A DNA stretch of 64,000 bases from Capitulum mitella (Eukaryota; Arthropoda; Thecostraca; Pollicipedomorpha; Pollicipedidae). Made by a program: the position numbers and the translations under genes. The stretch's first letter is position 1. The number at the start of each line of letters is the position of its first letter. The stretch covers positions 3,720,001 to 3,784,000 of the forward strand of contig CP099841.1 in NCBI GenBank assembly GCA_030062745.1, written 5' to 3'. Under the pieces are notes generated by a model. It was not told the DNA's origin, made no database searches, and saw nothing but the letters and a program-made list of their open reading frames with translations. Below are positions 1 to 12,165 of the stretch, in pieces.

Positions 1-3000
1 TGACGCGCCGCCGAGGGCCGAGCCTGCGCGGTCTGGCGGGGGAGAGTGAGGGGGCCGTCCACGGGACGGCCGGCGCCAGATTCCGCGGCCGACAGCGGCT
101 CGAGTTGCGATGCTCCCTCGCGACATCGGGCGGCGAACAGTGGCCGTTCTCAGAATTTGGCGCAGCCGGGACTTCCGGCCGCCGGGAAGCTGAGTAGGGC
201 GTCTGGCGCCGGCAGACGCTGAGCGACAGCTGCGCCGACGTTCCCACAGGATCGGCGGGTCGTCCGCGAAGTTACGATCGTCGTCACGACGTGTGGAGAC
301 AATGAGGCCTTGTCAGACGTTCGTCGTTCGTCGTTTGTCTCGGTTCCGAATTTCCGGACGGCGGAGTCGGCTCTCAGCTGACGGAACACCGGCTGGCTGC
401 TGCCGTGATGTGATGTGGTATTCCGCCCTACCGAAGGCACTGATGAGGCTCCCACGCTCTCCAGTCTGTCACCGGCTGGTAAGGCTTTCTCGTCGCGCGG
501 TCCCATGTCCAAGAACTGTCTACGCCGGATTGATCATGCATTTGGTATAACTACACGCGACTTCGCGCAGATGACGTGTGAATTTTTTCTGTCAGAGCGA
601 GTGCCGCACTTCGTCGTGGTGGGCAGATCGTTCAACATTTTTAGAGCAACTCAGTACGGCACACGAGGAATTATCATCGCCATTCGTCACGACTGAGTCA
701 GTGGTTTTCTGAACGGAATCACCCAACCTGTGACTCGGCAAATCTTTCCACAATGATCCCTTAAAAAAAAAAAAGTTAATTCATACACTTGGTCATGTAA
801 AGCACATCATGGGTACGTGCAGACCATGTCAAGTGCATGCATAAAAATTTGGGTATTCTCAGGTGGATTTGATTTATCATTTATCATTTAACCCTGTTCT
901 GTGCTGGAGGGAGGGGAGATTCTGCCCCCTCCAGTGTTTGTTTTTTGCTCGCCATTCCCGGGCTTTTGGGAGCTGCTTCACGAAGCTTTTGTGACTTTTC
1001 CTAAATGCTTTGTTTTACATGTTGTGACGAAGTAAAAAAATTGCCTGCTCCAGAAGCGGATCCCCAACACTTTTTTGAGAGGCATGTTTGATTAACATCG
1101 CGCTTTCTGGAGATCTCGCACTTCGACGTGGTCATGTATCATTTTGATCGCATTGATAATATCACAGACAGTCCAAATGACCAAAATATTTATAACCTAT
1201 TTGAAACGAAATGAAAAACGTTAGCCAATGGTGGGTCCAGGAGATTACAAACTGGATACTTATATCTTGTTATTCCGAAGACTTAATGGCTCATTGTAGG
1301 AACCACGTAACTGTGATATAGGCGCATCTGCCCTAATTTACGAACGTTAGATATCTATATTCAGAATCAGAGGCGTCTCTAGGCATCTCTAGGCATTTTG
1401 GGGTGCATATTCCGTCCAACAACATGTTCATTGGGCCAAATAGACATTTGGATCTGTGTGACTGGCTTTGTGAATTCCATATGTATTAGGATCATATGTC
1501 ATACATTTCAGTTCAGTTAATTCAGAGGCGACTTCAGGAACTTAAGGAGTGTGTTAAAGTATGTATTTTACTTGTTCTTATTCCTGAACCCGATTTTCGG
1601 AATAAAACACAGCTATCACCATGTTGTTCTTAACCCTTCTTTTTACTGAAGCTTGAATTCGCCTGTGAGCACTTGAAACAGGTGCATAAATGGCATCTAA
1701 CACATAAGGAAATGTTTTCTTGTCGTAAATAAGCTCACCCGATTCAAAATATATCACGAAAACTTAATATTTTCCAAAAATTACCCCTTTTATGTCTTCT
1801 GCTTACGCCTATGACTTAATGACTGAAAAATGTTGTTTATGATGTCAAAATGCAAACTTTAAGCATAATACGAAATGGTGTTCGCAATATGTTTGAATAT
1901 GATAGTCAATCACCAATAGTTCACCATGTACAAAATTACCCCACATTTTTGGTAACTGGATCCGCCAATGGCCGTTTGCCACATGTGTATGATATAGCAT
2001 GCGACACGCCTAGAAATGTGTTGCGAACACAAATCAGCTCACCAGACCCAAGATATAATGCGGAAGTAGTCAGCATCTCCCAAAAACTTATATCCCTTTT
2101 TATGTGCCCTGGATACGCCTATGAATCTGAAAATCGACTTCTTCCTAAGATATGTGGTAGACCTTTTTATTGTCGGTAGAACGACATGAAGGAGAACAAA
2201 ATCGGAAATGAAATGTGGTCAGGAAGCTCTTAGTGGTAAACCCTTCTTTGTATCTGCATTCTGACCCCTTTATCCCCCTTCTCAAAATCTTCGACATTTT
2301 TTTTTAGAAATGTAGGCTTTGCTACAGGCTATCGAACGCTTTTTTCTCCTAGGAACTCCGACCAATACTTCCCGAGATTACAGGGGAATGGGCGGAATCG
2401 ATCTCTCCCCGCATGGAATCGTATATACCGGGCAGGAGTACGGAATAGGGTTAACAGTTTCCATGCGCCAAATGGTCTATCATGTGTAAACGACGAACTA
2501 GACACCCACATAGCGGAAAAGGTCAATCCGCTGCTTGGATTCCAGAGCTGGTGTGACGTGGCCCTGCTGAAACTGGGCGCTTCTAGGGCACGATCAAGGA
2601 AAAATTACAGCTGACTTCATGCTGATGGAAATCTGAAGTCATTTACGGGCAAAAAAACACCGGAAAGAAAACGTAAGTAGCCCAAATCACGACAGGAAAA
2701 TAAGTGTAAGGCGAGGTTAGGTTGACGTATGTTTTTTCATGTTCCAGACCATTTCTGTTCGATATTATGAACTTCCTTGCCCTCCTGCACCTGTGGCTAG
2801 CAGCTGCAAAGAAACGCGCACTTCGACGGATTCTAGCACAGCATATCGAAAAGTGACTGACCCCATATTGACTAACCCCATCCTTACCTGTTATTCTACA
2901 CCTATAGCTAACATTAGCTGTAGACGAAACTTGCTAACCAGCTGAATGTAGTACAGATCATTATATATTGATACGGAATGTTAATATTGGCTTGCAGAGG

Positions 3001-3554
3001 TGTTTGACCATGCTGAGCCAAATTTGCGATTTTCAGAACCCATTCGAAAATCCTTCCGGAGCCTATAACGACATCACGAAGGTGCGGAGTAGACCCGGCA
3101 ACGGCTGGGATGCACAAGAGAGCGGTGCACGACGGCACCTTCACAGACCGAGTGCTCATCAGTATGAGTTCCGAGCGGCGTCCGCGCCAACGCTCACAAT
3201 TCAGCGCCCTCACCTCCTCCTTGATCCGAACGGCTCGAGTGCTCTTTCCGATGAGAGATACCCGCTTATCTGGTAATTACGCTCCTATCTTATCGCTTTC
3301 TCGTATAATTTATTGCTCGGTCAACACTTGCGGCAAGCCCGTAAAGTCGGCGCCTTTGCGGCTTATCGCTGCGCGGCGGCGGCGAGCGCGGCGCGGTATC
3401 TAAACAGAGCGGCACGGTGCGGTCCGGCCGCCGCTAACCGGCGCCGCAGCGGCGTCCGAGCAGGCTGTGGCACCGGCCTGGCGGCCGACTGGACCGGTCA
3501 GCGTGACGCCCACCAGCCGAGCGGCCGTCTCGGAGCCGGCTGAACGACCACCGG
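1..3554. other. Intergenic stretch, no supported gene
   Basis: Bases 1-560 are CpG-rich with short overlapping open frames on both strands that match nothing I recognise. From about 700 to 3000 the DNA is AT-rich with frequent stops. Two stretches of it, about 1641-1835 and 1945-2135, are diverged direct copies of each other. From 3330 the composition turns GC-rich and leads into the minisatellite. No exon, RNA gene or promoter can be supported. The end of a gene lying to the left of the window could be hidden in bases 1-560, but nothing shows it. Confidence 0.5.
1641..2135. repeat. Degenerate direct duplication, two ~190-bp copies about 300 bp apart
   Basis: Bases 1641-1835 and 1945-2135 share an ordered series of matching blocks: AAGCTCACCCGA against CAGCTCACCAGA, then a shared ATATA-containing block, then CCAAAAATTACCCC against CCAAAAACTTATATCCC, and finally TTACGCCTATGA against ATACGCCTATGA. 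Many substitutions and small indels separate them, so this is an old tandem-type duplication or two copies of one dispersed repeat. It has no coding content. Confidence 0.45.
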
Positions 3555-4330
3555 GCCGTCAGGTTACCGGCCGACCGACTACCAGGCCGTCAGGTTACCG
3601 GCCGACCGACTATTGGCCGTCAGGTTACCGGCCGACCGACTATTGGCCGTCAGGTTACCGGCCGACCGACTATTGGCCGTCAGGTTACCGGCCGACCGAC
3701 TACCAGCCGTCAGGTTACCGGCCGACCGACTATTGGCCGTCAGGTTACTGGCCGACCGACTGCTGGGCCGTCAGGTTACCGGCCGACCGACTATTGGCCG
3801 TCAGGTTACTGGCCGACCGACTGCCGGGTCGTCAGGTTACCGGCCGACCGACTATTGGCCGTCAGGTTACCGGCCGACCGACTATTGGCCGTCAGGTTAC
3901 TGGCCGACCGACTATTGGCCGTCAGGTTACCGGCCGACCGACTATTGGCCGTCAGGTTACTGGCCGACCGACTGCCGGGTCGTCAGGTTACCGGCCGACC
4001 GACCACCTGGCAGCCAGATTACCGTCCAACCGCTTACCAGGCTTTCAGGTTACCGGCTAACCGATTACCCAGCCGTCAGGTTACCATCCCACCGTTTACC
4101 GGGCTGTCAGGTTACCGCCCGACCGATAACCGGGCCGTCAGGTTACCGGCCGACCCATTAACGGGCCGTCAGGTTACCGGCCAACCGCTTACAGAGCCGT
4201 CAGGTTACCGCCCGACCGATTACCGGGCTGTCACGTTGCCGCCCGGCACATTAGCGGGACGTCAGGTTACCTGCCGACCGAATACCGGGCCGTCAGGTTA
4301 CCGATCGGCTGATTCCCGAGGCTCCGAGAC
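3555..4330. repeat. GC-rich minisatellite, ~30-nt unit, about 25 copies
   Basis: The unit begins CAGGTTACCGGCCGACCGAC and ends TATTGGCCGT. It is repeated head to tail from about 3558. The central units (3590-4000) are nearly identical, and units after about 4010 are progressively diverged. Most units are 30 nt, but the variants ending TGCTGGGCCGT or TGCCGGGTCGT are 31 nt. The reading frame therefore rotates along the array, and each frame stays open only because the unit contains no stop codon. Long overlapping frames here (for example 3467-4060 and 3613-4161), which read as a repeated Pro/Tyr/Trp-rich decapeptide, are therefore best seen as by-products. The array lies about 2.3 kb beyond the 3' end of the Frizzled gene. 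Confidence 0.93.
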
Positions 4331-4363
4331 GAAAGGCCGACTGGTTACTGGCCTATGAGCAGA

Positions 4364-4560
4364 CTTGTGCTTGATTCCATTTCGGGGGAAGTCGCTTCCG
4401 AATTAAACCCGTGGCTTGCTGAATAGATTCTGATTTTGGTTCAACGAGGTTTGCAAAACTCAAACGATTCCGATTCCGACTCAACATGAAATCTGTAGAT
4501 TCCAGAATCGGTTCCACTAATGTCCACTGGAACTGATCATAGGCGGCATTTAAGATGACC
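4364..4560. repeat. GATTCC-rich dispersed repeat, copy 1
   Basis: This segment is dense in GATTCC, GAATCG and related words. It opens with CTTGATTCCATTTCGGGGGA followed by GTCGCTTCCGAATTAA. The same order is seen at 59625-59985 (CTCGATTCCATTAGGAATCA, then AGCGACTTTAGAATTAATTCC). The two are diverged members of one dispersed family. I see no promoter boxes or target duplication and cannot name the family. Confidence 0.5.
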
Positions 4561-6652
4561 GGCACAGCGGAATTTTACCGAGATACAAATTACCAGCCGG
4601 TTGACTGCCGGCCACATTGTCGTCAGACCAGTTACCGGACCGAGCGGTTAGTGGCGGACGTTCTGTGCACGCGCCATCAGCTGCTGGTCGGTGTTCGGGT
4701 TCACTAGTTGGCCAGCAACACGGTAATGGAATGGGACGACGAGGTAGACCGCACTCCCTGAGTAGCCGCAGCCAACTGACGTAGGATGCAGGCAGACGTC
4801 GTCTCCCATCTACAGAGCCCTCACAGCGACGCTTTTGACCACTGCTGATCAGTCTCGGAACACATCAACCACTGCGTGGTCTCAGGGCGGGGAGGGGACG
4901 CAGGAAATGCATCGCTAATGGTCAGCGCGGTTGTCAGCAGCCGCTCATCGCGGCAGTTGCGTCGTCTTCTCAGAGCCTAAGCAAGATCCTCGGATCTACG
5001 TCGTTTCCAGTCCCCGGCCCGGCTCACGTGCGTCACGTGACGCCGATCCCCGCCGGCCGGGAGCGCTGGCAGCGGCTCACAGGGCGGTTAGTCAAACACG
5101 GCCGGTCGTCGCGGCCGGCGGTCGGCCGTGTTTGCAGTGAGATCACCCGGCGGACGGCACCGGGACGCCGTCACGCTCGCGACGGACACGCGAGGTCGAG
5201 ACGGGCCCGCAGGCCGTAGGACGTTCCGCCGCGGAGGTGGCGGGTTCCGACGCCGTTTTTCTACTACAGCTGCGGCAGGTGCAGCCAAACGTGTCGGCGG
5301 AACTCGTCCCGGCGGTGACGGAGGTCAGCGCGTGATCTAGTGGCCTCCGACACTGGGACAACAGCCGCTGCAAGGCGTGCCAGCCGGCGGGTTCGGATCG
5401 CGCGCCGCTCCAGAATCCGGCGCGTGCGCTGGTCAGTTACCGCCGCGATCACGGCACGATTCCGGGAGCGGCCTTCGCGGGCGCTGGCTGCGTGCCGCGC
5501 GCCAACCGGCCGACCACCTGCTCCAGGCGTGTCTCCGGCGGCGCAAACGACCGACCGCCCAAACACCCGCCGGGGTAAGCGGCGGCGGCGAGCCGGCTGG
5601 CGGCCGCCGGAGCTGACGCGGCCTCCGGCGGCCGCACCTGCTGCCAGCCCGGCCCGGCTCACGGGCCGCGTCCCAGGACCGGGTCGTGTTTGCCGGGTGC
5701 CGTGTTTGTACAGGGCCCGGGGCCGGAGGCATGCCGCGGCTTCAACGCGATCGATTTCGCCGGTACGCCTCTGAAGTGGGAACGAGTGCCGTTCGGCATG
5801 TGAACTTGTATTACACTGTTTAAAGTGAATGATGTATAACACGTCAGGGCCGGTGCAAGTGAAGCAACACAACGATAAACCACAGGAACGATCAATGGCA
5901 GGGCAACGAGGCCAAAATAAATAAGCTGTCTTCCAGTACAAACGCGCCGATACCAAACAGAAAACTTACTTCTCGATAACTTTCAAAAACAGCGGACGCG
6001 TCACACGCTCACTGTTGACAACGGGCAAACAGCTCTCACGTGAAAGCGGAACACCAACAAAACACAACGCGGAGTCATCTGACCAGTGCGCGCGCTCGGC
6101 CCCGTCACGCGCACGTCAGCGAGCGTGACGCTAACCTCAGCCGCTCGATACCGGACGCGGACGCACTTCACGCGTGTTGACTGGCCCGTGCGATGTGCGT
6201 GACGGCTGGCGGCGCAGCGCTCGTGCAGCTCCGGACCACACCGCGCTGAGGCCCGGGAGGGGAGTGGTGGGTCGGCCGATGCGGGCCTACCTCTGAGTTC
6301 GCAGTTCCCCCACCCCCGCGCGGCCGGAGCCTCGCTCACGTTACGCCGTCCCAGAGACATGAGCCCGTCACGGTCTTCTCGGGCTCTCACGCGCCGGCGG
6401 TCAGGCGCCGCATTTCGTCCTGCCGAACGGCTCTCATCGGCCTCACCCACGGAGCCCGGCCGGCCGGTACCTTTCAAACGCCACCCATTGTACTGTCGGA
6501 CCACGGCCGACCGCGCACCGGCCCACAGTCCGCTCCAGGCGCCGGGCCGAGCCGCGAACGGTCGCCTCTCCCGCCGGAAGGTCCTGCCGCGCCGCCGGCC
6601 GCGGCGGCGGCAGCAGCGGCGGCAGCGGCGGCGGCGGCGGCGGCGGCGGAGG
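4561..6652. other. Region 3' of the Frizzled gene, GC-rich, no supported gene
   Basis: Bases 5000-5760 and 6000-6650 are very GC-rich and open in several frames on both strands at once, as high-GC DNA lacking stop codons would be. The translations are Arg/Ala/Pro-rich and match no family. The part next to 6652 should contain the Frizzled 3' UTR. I found no AATAAA or ATTAAA on the minus strand in 5700-6652, so the 3' end is undefined. Confidence 0.4.
6596..6652. repeat. GCC/GCG trinucleotide repeat abutting the Frizzled stop codon
   Basis: An imperfect CGG/CAG-type trinucleotide run sits directly after the predicted TAG stop (minus strand), in what would be the 3' UTR. In the frame that the uncorrected second exon would use, this run reads as a polyalanine tract. 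That is a by-product of the frameshift described for the Frizzled gene. Confidence 0.7.
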
Positions 6653-8222
6653 CTAGGCGGTCCGCGCCAGCGCCAGCGCCGGCGCTGTCGGCGCCGGCGC
6701 ATAGTTGACGCTCTTGGCGCCGTGGCGGCGGCGGCCGCAGCACAGGTCCACGCAGAACCGGTGCCAGCTGTTGCCCGTCTTGGACGTCCAGATCCACATG
6801 CCGCTGACCACGCCGACCACCAGCGACATGAACAGCTTCAGCATGAAGACGGAGACGAGCGGGATGCTGGCCTCCAATGGGCAGGGGCCGGCCGCCGGGC
6901 AGCGGGAGGCCTCGGCGCGGCCGCGAGCCTCCCACGCCTCCCAGTGCACCAGCTCGTACACGTAGCAGGCGACCACGCAGGCCGCCGGCACCATGTACAG
7001 CAGGCCGTAGACGCCGATGCGTACCATCAACGTCTCCAGCTTGTGCGTGTTGGTGCCGTCCCGGCGCATGCGGCGGCGAATGCGCACGAGCGCCGCGTGA
7101 CCGAGCGTCAGAAAGAGCGCGCCGGCCAGCAGGAGCAGCGCCAGCGGCGCGATCACCAGCCCCATCAGCGGCAGCCGTCGGCTGGAGACGTAGCAAAGCC
7201 CGGTCAGCTGGTCGCCGGCGATCGTCTGCGCCGTGATGATGACCAGCGTCAGCACGGCCGGCACGCCCCACGCCACGACGTGCAGGTGGGTGGCGTAGCG
7301 CTGGATGGCCTCCGAGCTCCACTTGCGGCCGGCGCTCAGGTACCAGGTGAAGGTGAGCACCACCCACCAGAGGCCCCGACGCCAGGCCGAAGTAATAGAG
7401 CAGCAGGAAGGTGACGATGCAGCCGGCGCTGTCCAGCCCGCCCGAGATCAGGAAGCGCTCGCCCTCGGGCGTGACGTCGCAGATCACGTGGTCGGCGCCC
7501 AGCACCATGCGCAGGAGGAAGCCGAGCGAGTAGATGTTGTAGCACATGCTGATGAAAACGATGGGCCGCTCCGGGTACTTGAAGCGCGCCGTGTCGATCC
7601 AGAACGTCAGCACCGTGAACAGGGTGGAGAGGAAGCAGAGCGTGGCCCACACGGTCATCCAGAGCTCGGCCAGCTGCCGGTCGCCGGCCGTGAAGAGCAC
7701 GTCGGCGCCGCAGGCCGGCCGGCAGCCGCTCTCCAGCGGGCCCTGCAGCCGCACGAAGCGGCGCGGACAGGCGGCCGGCGGCGGCGAAGGCCGGCCGGGC
7801 GCGCCGCCGCCGCCGCCGGTGCCGCCCGTGCCGCCGCCGGTGCCGCCGTTCTGCAGGAGGCCGGCCCAGTCCAGGTGCGGGTACTTGGCCACCAAGTGCC
7901 GGGCGTCGAGCGGCGCGGGCGGCGCGCGGCCGGCCGCCGCCGCCGGCCGCGTCTCCGAGCCGGTCGGGTAGGCCATGCACAGACTGCCGCCCTTCTCGCG
8001 CCCGTCGGCCGGCAGCCGGGAGCAGTTGAGAACGTGCGGCCACTCGAGGTTGATGGTGCGCAGCAGCGGCAGGCACTTGGCCTTCACCTCGTAGCAGAGC
8101 GGCTGGCAGCTGGGGATGGGCGCGTCCACCATCTCGGAGCACATGGGCGCGAACAGCGAGCACAGGAAGAAGCGCAGGTCGCTGCTGCAGTTGGAGTCGA
8201 TCAGCAGCGTGAACTGGCGCAG
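6653..8222 (-). CDS. Frizzled-4-class Wnt receptor, exon 2 (most of CRD plus seven-pass domain), frameshifted
   Basis: The predicted full protein is about 582 residues: 60 from exon 1 and 522 from this exon. Frizzled proteins sit in the plasma membrane, bind Wnt ligands through an extracellular cysteine-rich domain (CRD) and signal through Dishevelled. Residues 61-142 complete the CRD and supply eight of its ten cysteines (blocks NCSSDLRFFLC, PMCSE, CQPLCYEVKAKC, LNCSR, LCMAYP). A Gly/Pro/Ala-rich linker follows. The seven membrane segments run from about 248 to 537, and the Dishevelled-contact motif KTxxxW is present as KTGNSW (541-546). The tail is short, about 36 residues, without the PDZ-ligand ending known for vertebrate FZD4. 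The blocks RDGTNTHKLETLMVRIGV and MLKLFMSLVVGVVSGMW point to the FZD4 class. The frame is broken by one surplus base in the C run at 7374-7377: upstream reads LLYYFGLAS, and the next frame continues LWWVVLTFTWYLSAGRKW. Exon length is 3n+1, as this predicts. The acceptor at 8223 is a pyrimidine tract ending TTGCAG. Sequencing error is the simplest cause, with a recent pseudogene as the alternative. Confidence 0.93.
7374..7377 (-). other. Single-base frameshift in Frizzled exon 2
   Basis: A run of four C on the plus strand (GGGG on the coding strand). Reading three instead of four joins the TM3 segment ending YYFGLAS to the conserved LWWVVLTFTW block with no residue lost. Exon 2 as assembled is 1570 nt, one more than a multiple of three. 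Confidence 0.85.
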
Positions 8223-9291
8223 CTGCAAGGCAGAAATGCGGCCGTTAACGGGGTTGTTTGAGGTCGGCGACGGCGGCGGCGGCACGCGAAGTCTGACTCA
8301 CGCTCGACAGAGTTTAAAACACGGGCGATCGCGCGTCCTTGGTGCTGAAAACCGTCTTCCTCCACAGATGGTCAAATTGTTTTTGCTGTGGGTGAACACA
8401 CAAGAAAAATTGTACTGTGAACTCGATATTGCGGTCTCATTTCAACTCACAGCGCACTGTCAAAGAGGGAAAATAGCCGGTGAGACCACATCAGACGATA
8501 CCGCATGGCGACCTTTCTCTATAACGAAAACAACTGGTGCCACGAGTTTCAGACGAATGGTCACTGGTGGATGCACTGTCACGTGAGGCAAGGAAAAACC
8601 TTTTTCAAAGACGGTACTGAAACTGACCACAGTTCACAAATGCATACATACAGCAGCTTTATCCTGACGCCCAGAGCACCGACAAGGTACCGACAAGATC
8701 AGCAAGTAAGCTACTGTTGCCCGTCCACCAATGACAGTTCACTTAGCATAGTCCGCCACCATAATTCTCCTGATCACTGGCGGGATTTTACGCACGTGGT
8801 CCGAAGAGGCACGGAGTGCTAGTCTCAGCGTCGCAGCCCACCACGCTGGCGGTCGCCGGAAGAAACAAGACGGCAAAAATGTTCACCAGCCGGAGTCCAC
8901 GAACCACAGTCCACCAGTCCGACCCGCCAGCTCCACCCCGCCAGAGCAGAGCGGGCATTCCCGACGCCGCGCCGCCCGTTCAGCGGTGCCGCCGTGCCCG
9001 CCGGTCCCAGTTTACCGGACGCGGCAGTGTTTAGCGGACGGCGCGCTGTCAAAACACGGCCGGTGGGGGCGCCGTGTGGAGCGGCCGCCGCCGCCCGGTC
9101 GCACTCTGCCCATTAGCACCGGCCGCCGGCCTCCGCTGGTCGCGGCCGACCGGCGCCTGACACCGACCGGACCCCGCCATCGGACCATCGGCGCCGCCGA
9201 ACGGGCCAAACTGTGGGCCAGGCGGGCGCGCTTACGCCGTCGGAAAGGCCTTTTCTCGCAGTTTGTGGCGCTGCAGCGCCGCAACTGCCTG

Positions 9292-9450
9292 TATAAAAGA
9301 CAGTGTATACAGCGCGCGTTGTATATACTTCCTTCTGACAGACGGTTCTGCGTCCAGTCTAACCGCACTGCAGACCATCTCCACACACGCAATGGTAGCC
9401 GCAGAGCTTCCGTGTAACTACTGCTGGTCTGGTGCTGGTAGAATATAATT
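9292..9450 (+). promoter_or_regulatory. Candidate TATA promoter inside the Frizzled intron
   Basis: TATAAAAG at 9292 follows a GC-rich stretch on the plus strand, opposite to Frizzled. Downstream, an ATG at about 9391 opens a short frame (MVAAELPCNYCWSGAG) that could run into a GTAGAA donor-like site. No continuation exon was found. This may be chance, a short non-coding transcript, or a promoter for an unseen gene. Confidence 0.2.
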
Positions 9451-11547
9451 ATACAAGATACGACAACCCGACGTAATAATAAAATTTTGCAATACTTAGC
9501 TGTAAAATGCAATGCAGAAATACTTTAATACGAATACGACGGCAAAACACTACCATAATACTACACCAGATGCAGGGAGTCCGTTATTTTACCCGCCGTT
9601 GTCCCGGAAGGTTGCGGGCATGGTATGGGACATGCATGAACCAGCCGCCCACGCGCTCCCGGCCGGTACAGAGAGCACTTTCTCCAGTGCAGGCAGCGCA
9701 TCCTCTGGCACCGACACGGCATGGATACAGCGTACACACTGAAATAACACGACACGGACCGTGGCATAACACGGAGAACACAGCCGGGAATCTGTACAGT
9801 GCGGATCGGCACAATGTCAACACGACAGAAAAAAGACAACCACAGCGTGCGCGACACAGCACTGCCGGGCCGCCGACACTGCTGCACTGCTGACACCGCA
9901 GCTCGGCCACGCCGGAACTGCGCAGGAGCACACGGCGAGGGCCGAAACAATGACCAAAGAGCGCCCAGATGGCTGCAGCAGCGACTGACCCGTCCGTGAT
10001 GGATGTGTCACAGCGGGAATAAATCTAGCGCCGAGGAACACGACTCGGGCGGTCAAGAGCAGGCCCAGGAGGAACGCAGTCCAAACGGACACGGACGCGC
10101 CCGCCAGGGACACAGTTCAGACGGATACGGCCATGCCCGCGATGGCCGCGGCCCAGACGGAGGACGGCGCGGTGGCCACGGCCGTGGCGACACAGGGCCA
10201 GGCCGGCGCGGTTCGCGGAAGCGGCCTTTGTTGCGGTGGCCGCCTGCAGCCGCCCCGGCGGCAGGGGCGGCCGGGGCGGCCGCGGCGGCGGCGAAAAAAC
10301 GCGCGCCGGCTGGCGGCGGGCGCGGCTCTGCTGGTGAAACGGTCCGGGCTGCCGGCCGCGCCACCGACGCCGCCGCCGGGTCTGGCACAGAAGGCTGGCT
10401 GGGCACACTCCAGCAGCAGCGGCGGCACGCAGTTGCAGAAACGGAAACCTTCAGACTGCCCGACAGAAAGATACGCTGTACAACAGCTGTTGTCCGGGAC
10501 GAACAGGGATGGACAAGGGGTGCACCGAGACAAAGCATCTCAAGCGGCAGCGAGAGCTTCGACACACACCGGTTGAGACGCTGCTTGCTGAGAGAGCCGG
10601 CAAAGCTCAGACCTGTCCCGAGGGTAAGCCAGAACTCCTCCCAAGTTCATCGGCAGGTATCGTGTCTCATAGGTCGGTATGACATACAAAACAAAATGCT
10701 GTATCGTATGGTATCCTCTGCAAGATGGCATACGACAGAACTCAGTCGAATTCCGCCGCCGCCAGCCTACTACGCTGGACTGTTTGACGCCTGTCCAGTG
10801 CGCCAGAACGTTGCCACGATCAGTGCGGATCGCCAATATCATATCCTCATCCCAGCCGCGGGCAGAGCGGCACTTCTGAAACTCCCGGACCTCCCACATG
10901 CTTCAGCAGGTTCGAGCTCCAGACACTATGACAGAAATGCATAATACGTGAATGGTGAGGCTTTGTCCCCGGACGCCCACGTCTTCGCAAGCATTGACGC
11001 AAATCCTGTTGGTATGCAAGCACATTGTGTGTCCTCCACAATGTCTCGCTCCTGACACAGACAACGAGCGACTTCGGTGCCGGGCGACAGAAAAGGCACC
11101 GGACGTCGGCAGCAGCAGAGGCGGTCGACCTCGCAACAGCCCTCTCGTTCGCAACGGCGGAGACGACCGACCTCGCTCGGACCTCCTGTCGGCGGCCTCC
11201 TCAGATCTGGATCACAACGCAGCCGACTCGCCGTCAACGCCACCCACCACGCCCACTGCACACGGTCACGTGGTACCAACAGGTGTCAACACGGGCCGAC
11301 CCTGCAAACCCGCCGCCAGCTGACGGGCCGAGCCGCCGCACCGCTGCAGAGGGGCGGGGGGGGGGGGCGGCAGGGGGGAGCGGCCACTGGCCGCCAGCCG
11401 GCCGAACCGGTCCCACATGTCAAACAGGCTGATAACAAAGCGCCGAACAATGTAATACCCACTAATGGCAGATCCGCGGGCCGATAGACGAAAGCAAATT
11501 GTTCGGGGCAGTGACATGGTAAAAAGCCGGCTGCGATCGGGCCGCCG

Positions 11548-12165
11548 GCAGCTACCGTGCCCCGCACAAACAGATCAGACGCAGCCGTGGCCGGCACAAA
11601 CGGATCAGACACTACCGCGGCCAGCACAAACAGATCAGACAGTGCCGTGGCCGGCACAAACAGATCGCAGGCTACCGCGCTGAACACAAACAGATCTGGG
11701 CTACCGTGCCTGGCGCAAACAGATCGGAGGTTATCGTGCTGAACACTAACAGATCGAGACTACCGAATCGCTACTGTGTTGAACAAGGACAGATCGGAGG
11801 CTACCGTGCCAACCACGGAAGGGTCCGGTGCTACCGCACCGAATGCAGACGGGCCTGAGGCTACTGTACGGAGCGGACATAGAGCCAACACTATCTTGGA
11901 GAACGCAAATAGATCTGAGATACACGCAAATAGATCTGAAATGGATCTGAGGCTATCCTGCCAAACGCAAACAGATCCGAGGCTACCGTGCCGCACACAA
12001 ACGGAGCGGAAGCTATCGTGCAGAATGCAAATGGATCGAAAGCTACTGTGCCCAGCATAAACAGATGGAAGGTTACATAACAGAGCACAAAGGGACCCAG
12101 GGCCACCCTGCCAAACGTAAACGAATCGGCGGCTACCGCCCCAACACAAGACGCAGTTACCATTT
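11548..12165. repeat. Minisatellite, ~30-nt unit, about 20 degenerate copies, in the Frizzled intron
   Basis: The unit contains ACAAACAGATC followed by a variable block ending GCTACCGTGCC. It is repeated at about 30-nt spacing and the copies become more diverged towards 12165. Because the period is a multiple of three, several frames stay open on both strands (for example plus 11465-11683 and minus 11760-12440) and read as decapeptide repeats. Their place inside an intron and the unit divergence argue against coding. Confidence 0.88.

Noticed and set aside
6474-7370. Continuation of the 603-codon minus frame through a polyalanine tract as the real Frizzled C-terminus
   Set aside because: It leaves the conserved frame at 7374-7377. 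TM3 to the KTxxxW motif lie in the neighbouring frame that ends at 6653.
6359-8261. Long plus-strand frames (6359-7414, 7305-8261) across Frizzled exon 2
   Set aside because: Antisense to a strongly conserved receptor; open only because of high GC content.
10003-10944. 313-codon plus frame in the Frizzled intron
   Set aside because: Low-complexity Gly/Ala/Arg composition, competing frames on both strands, no domain or splice support.
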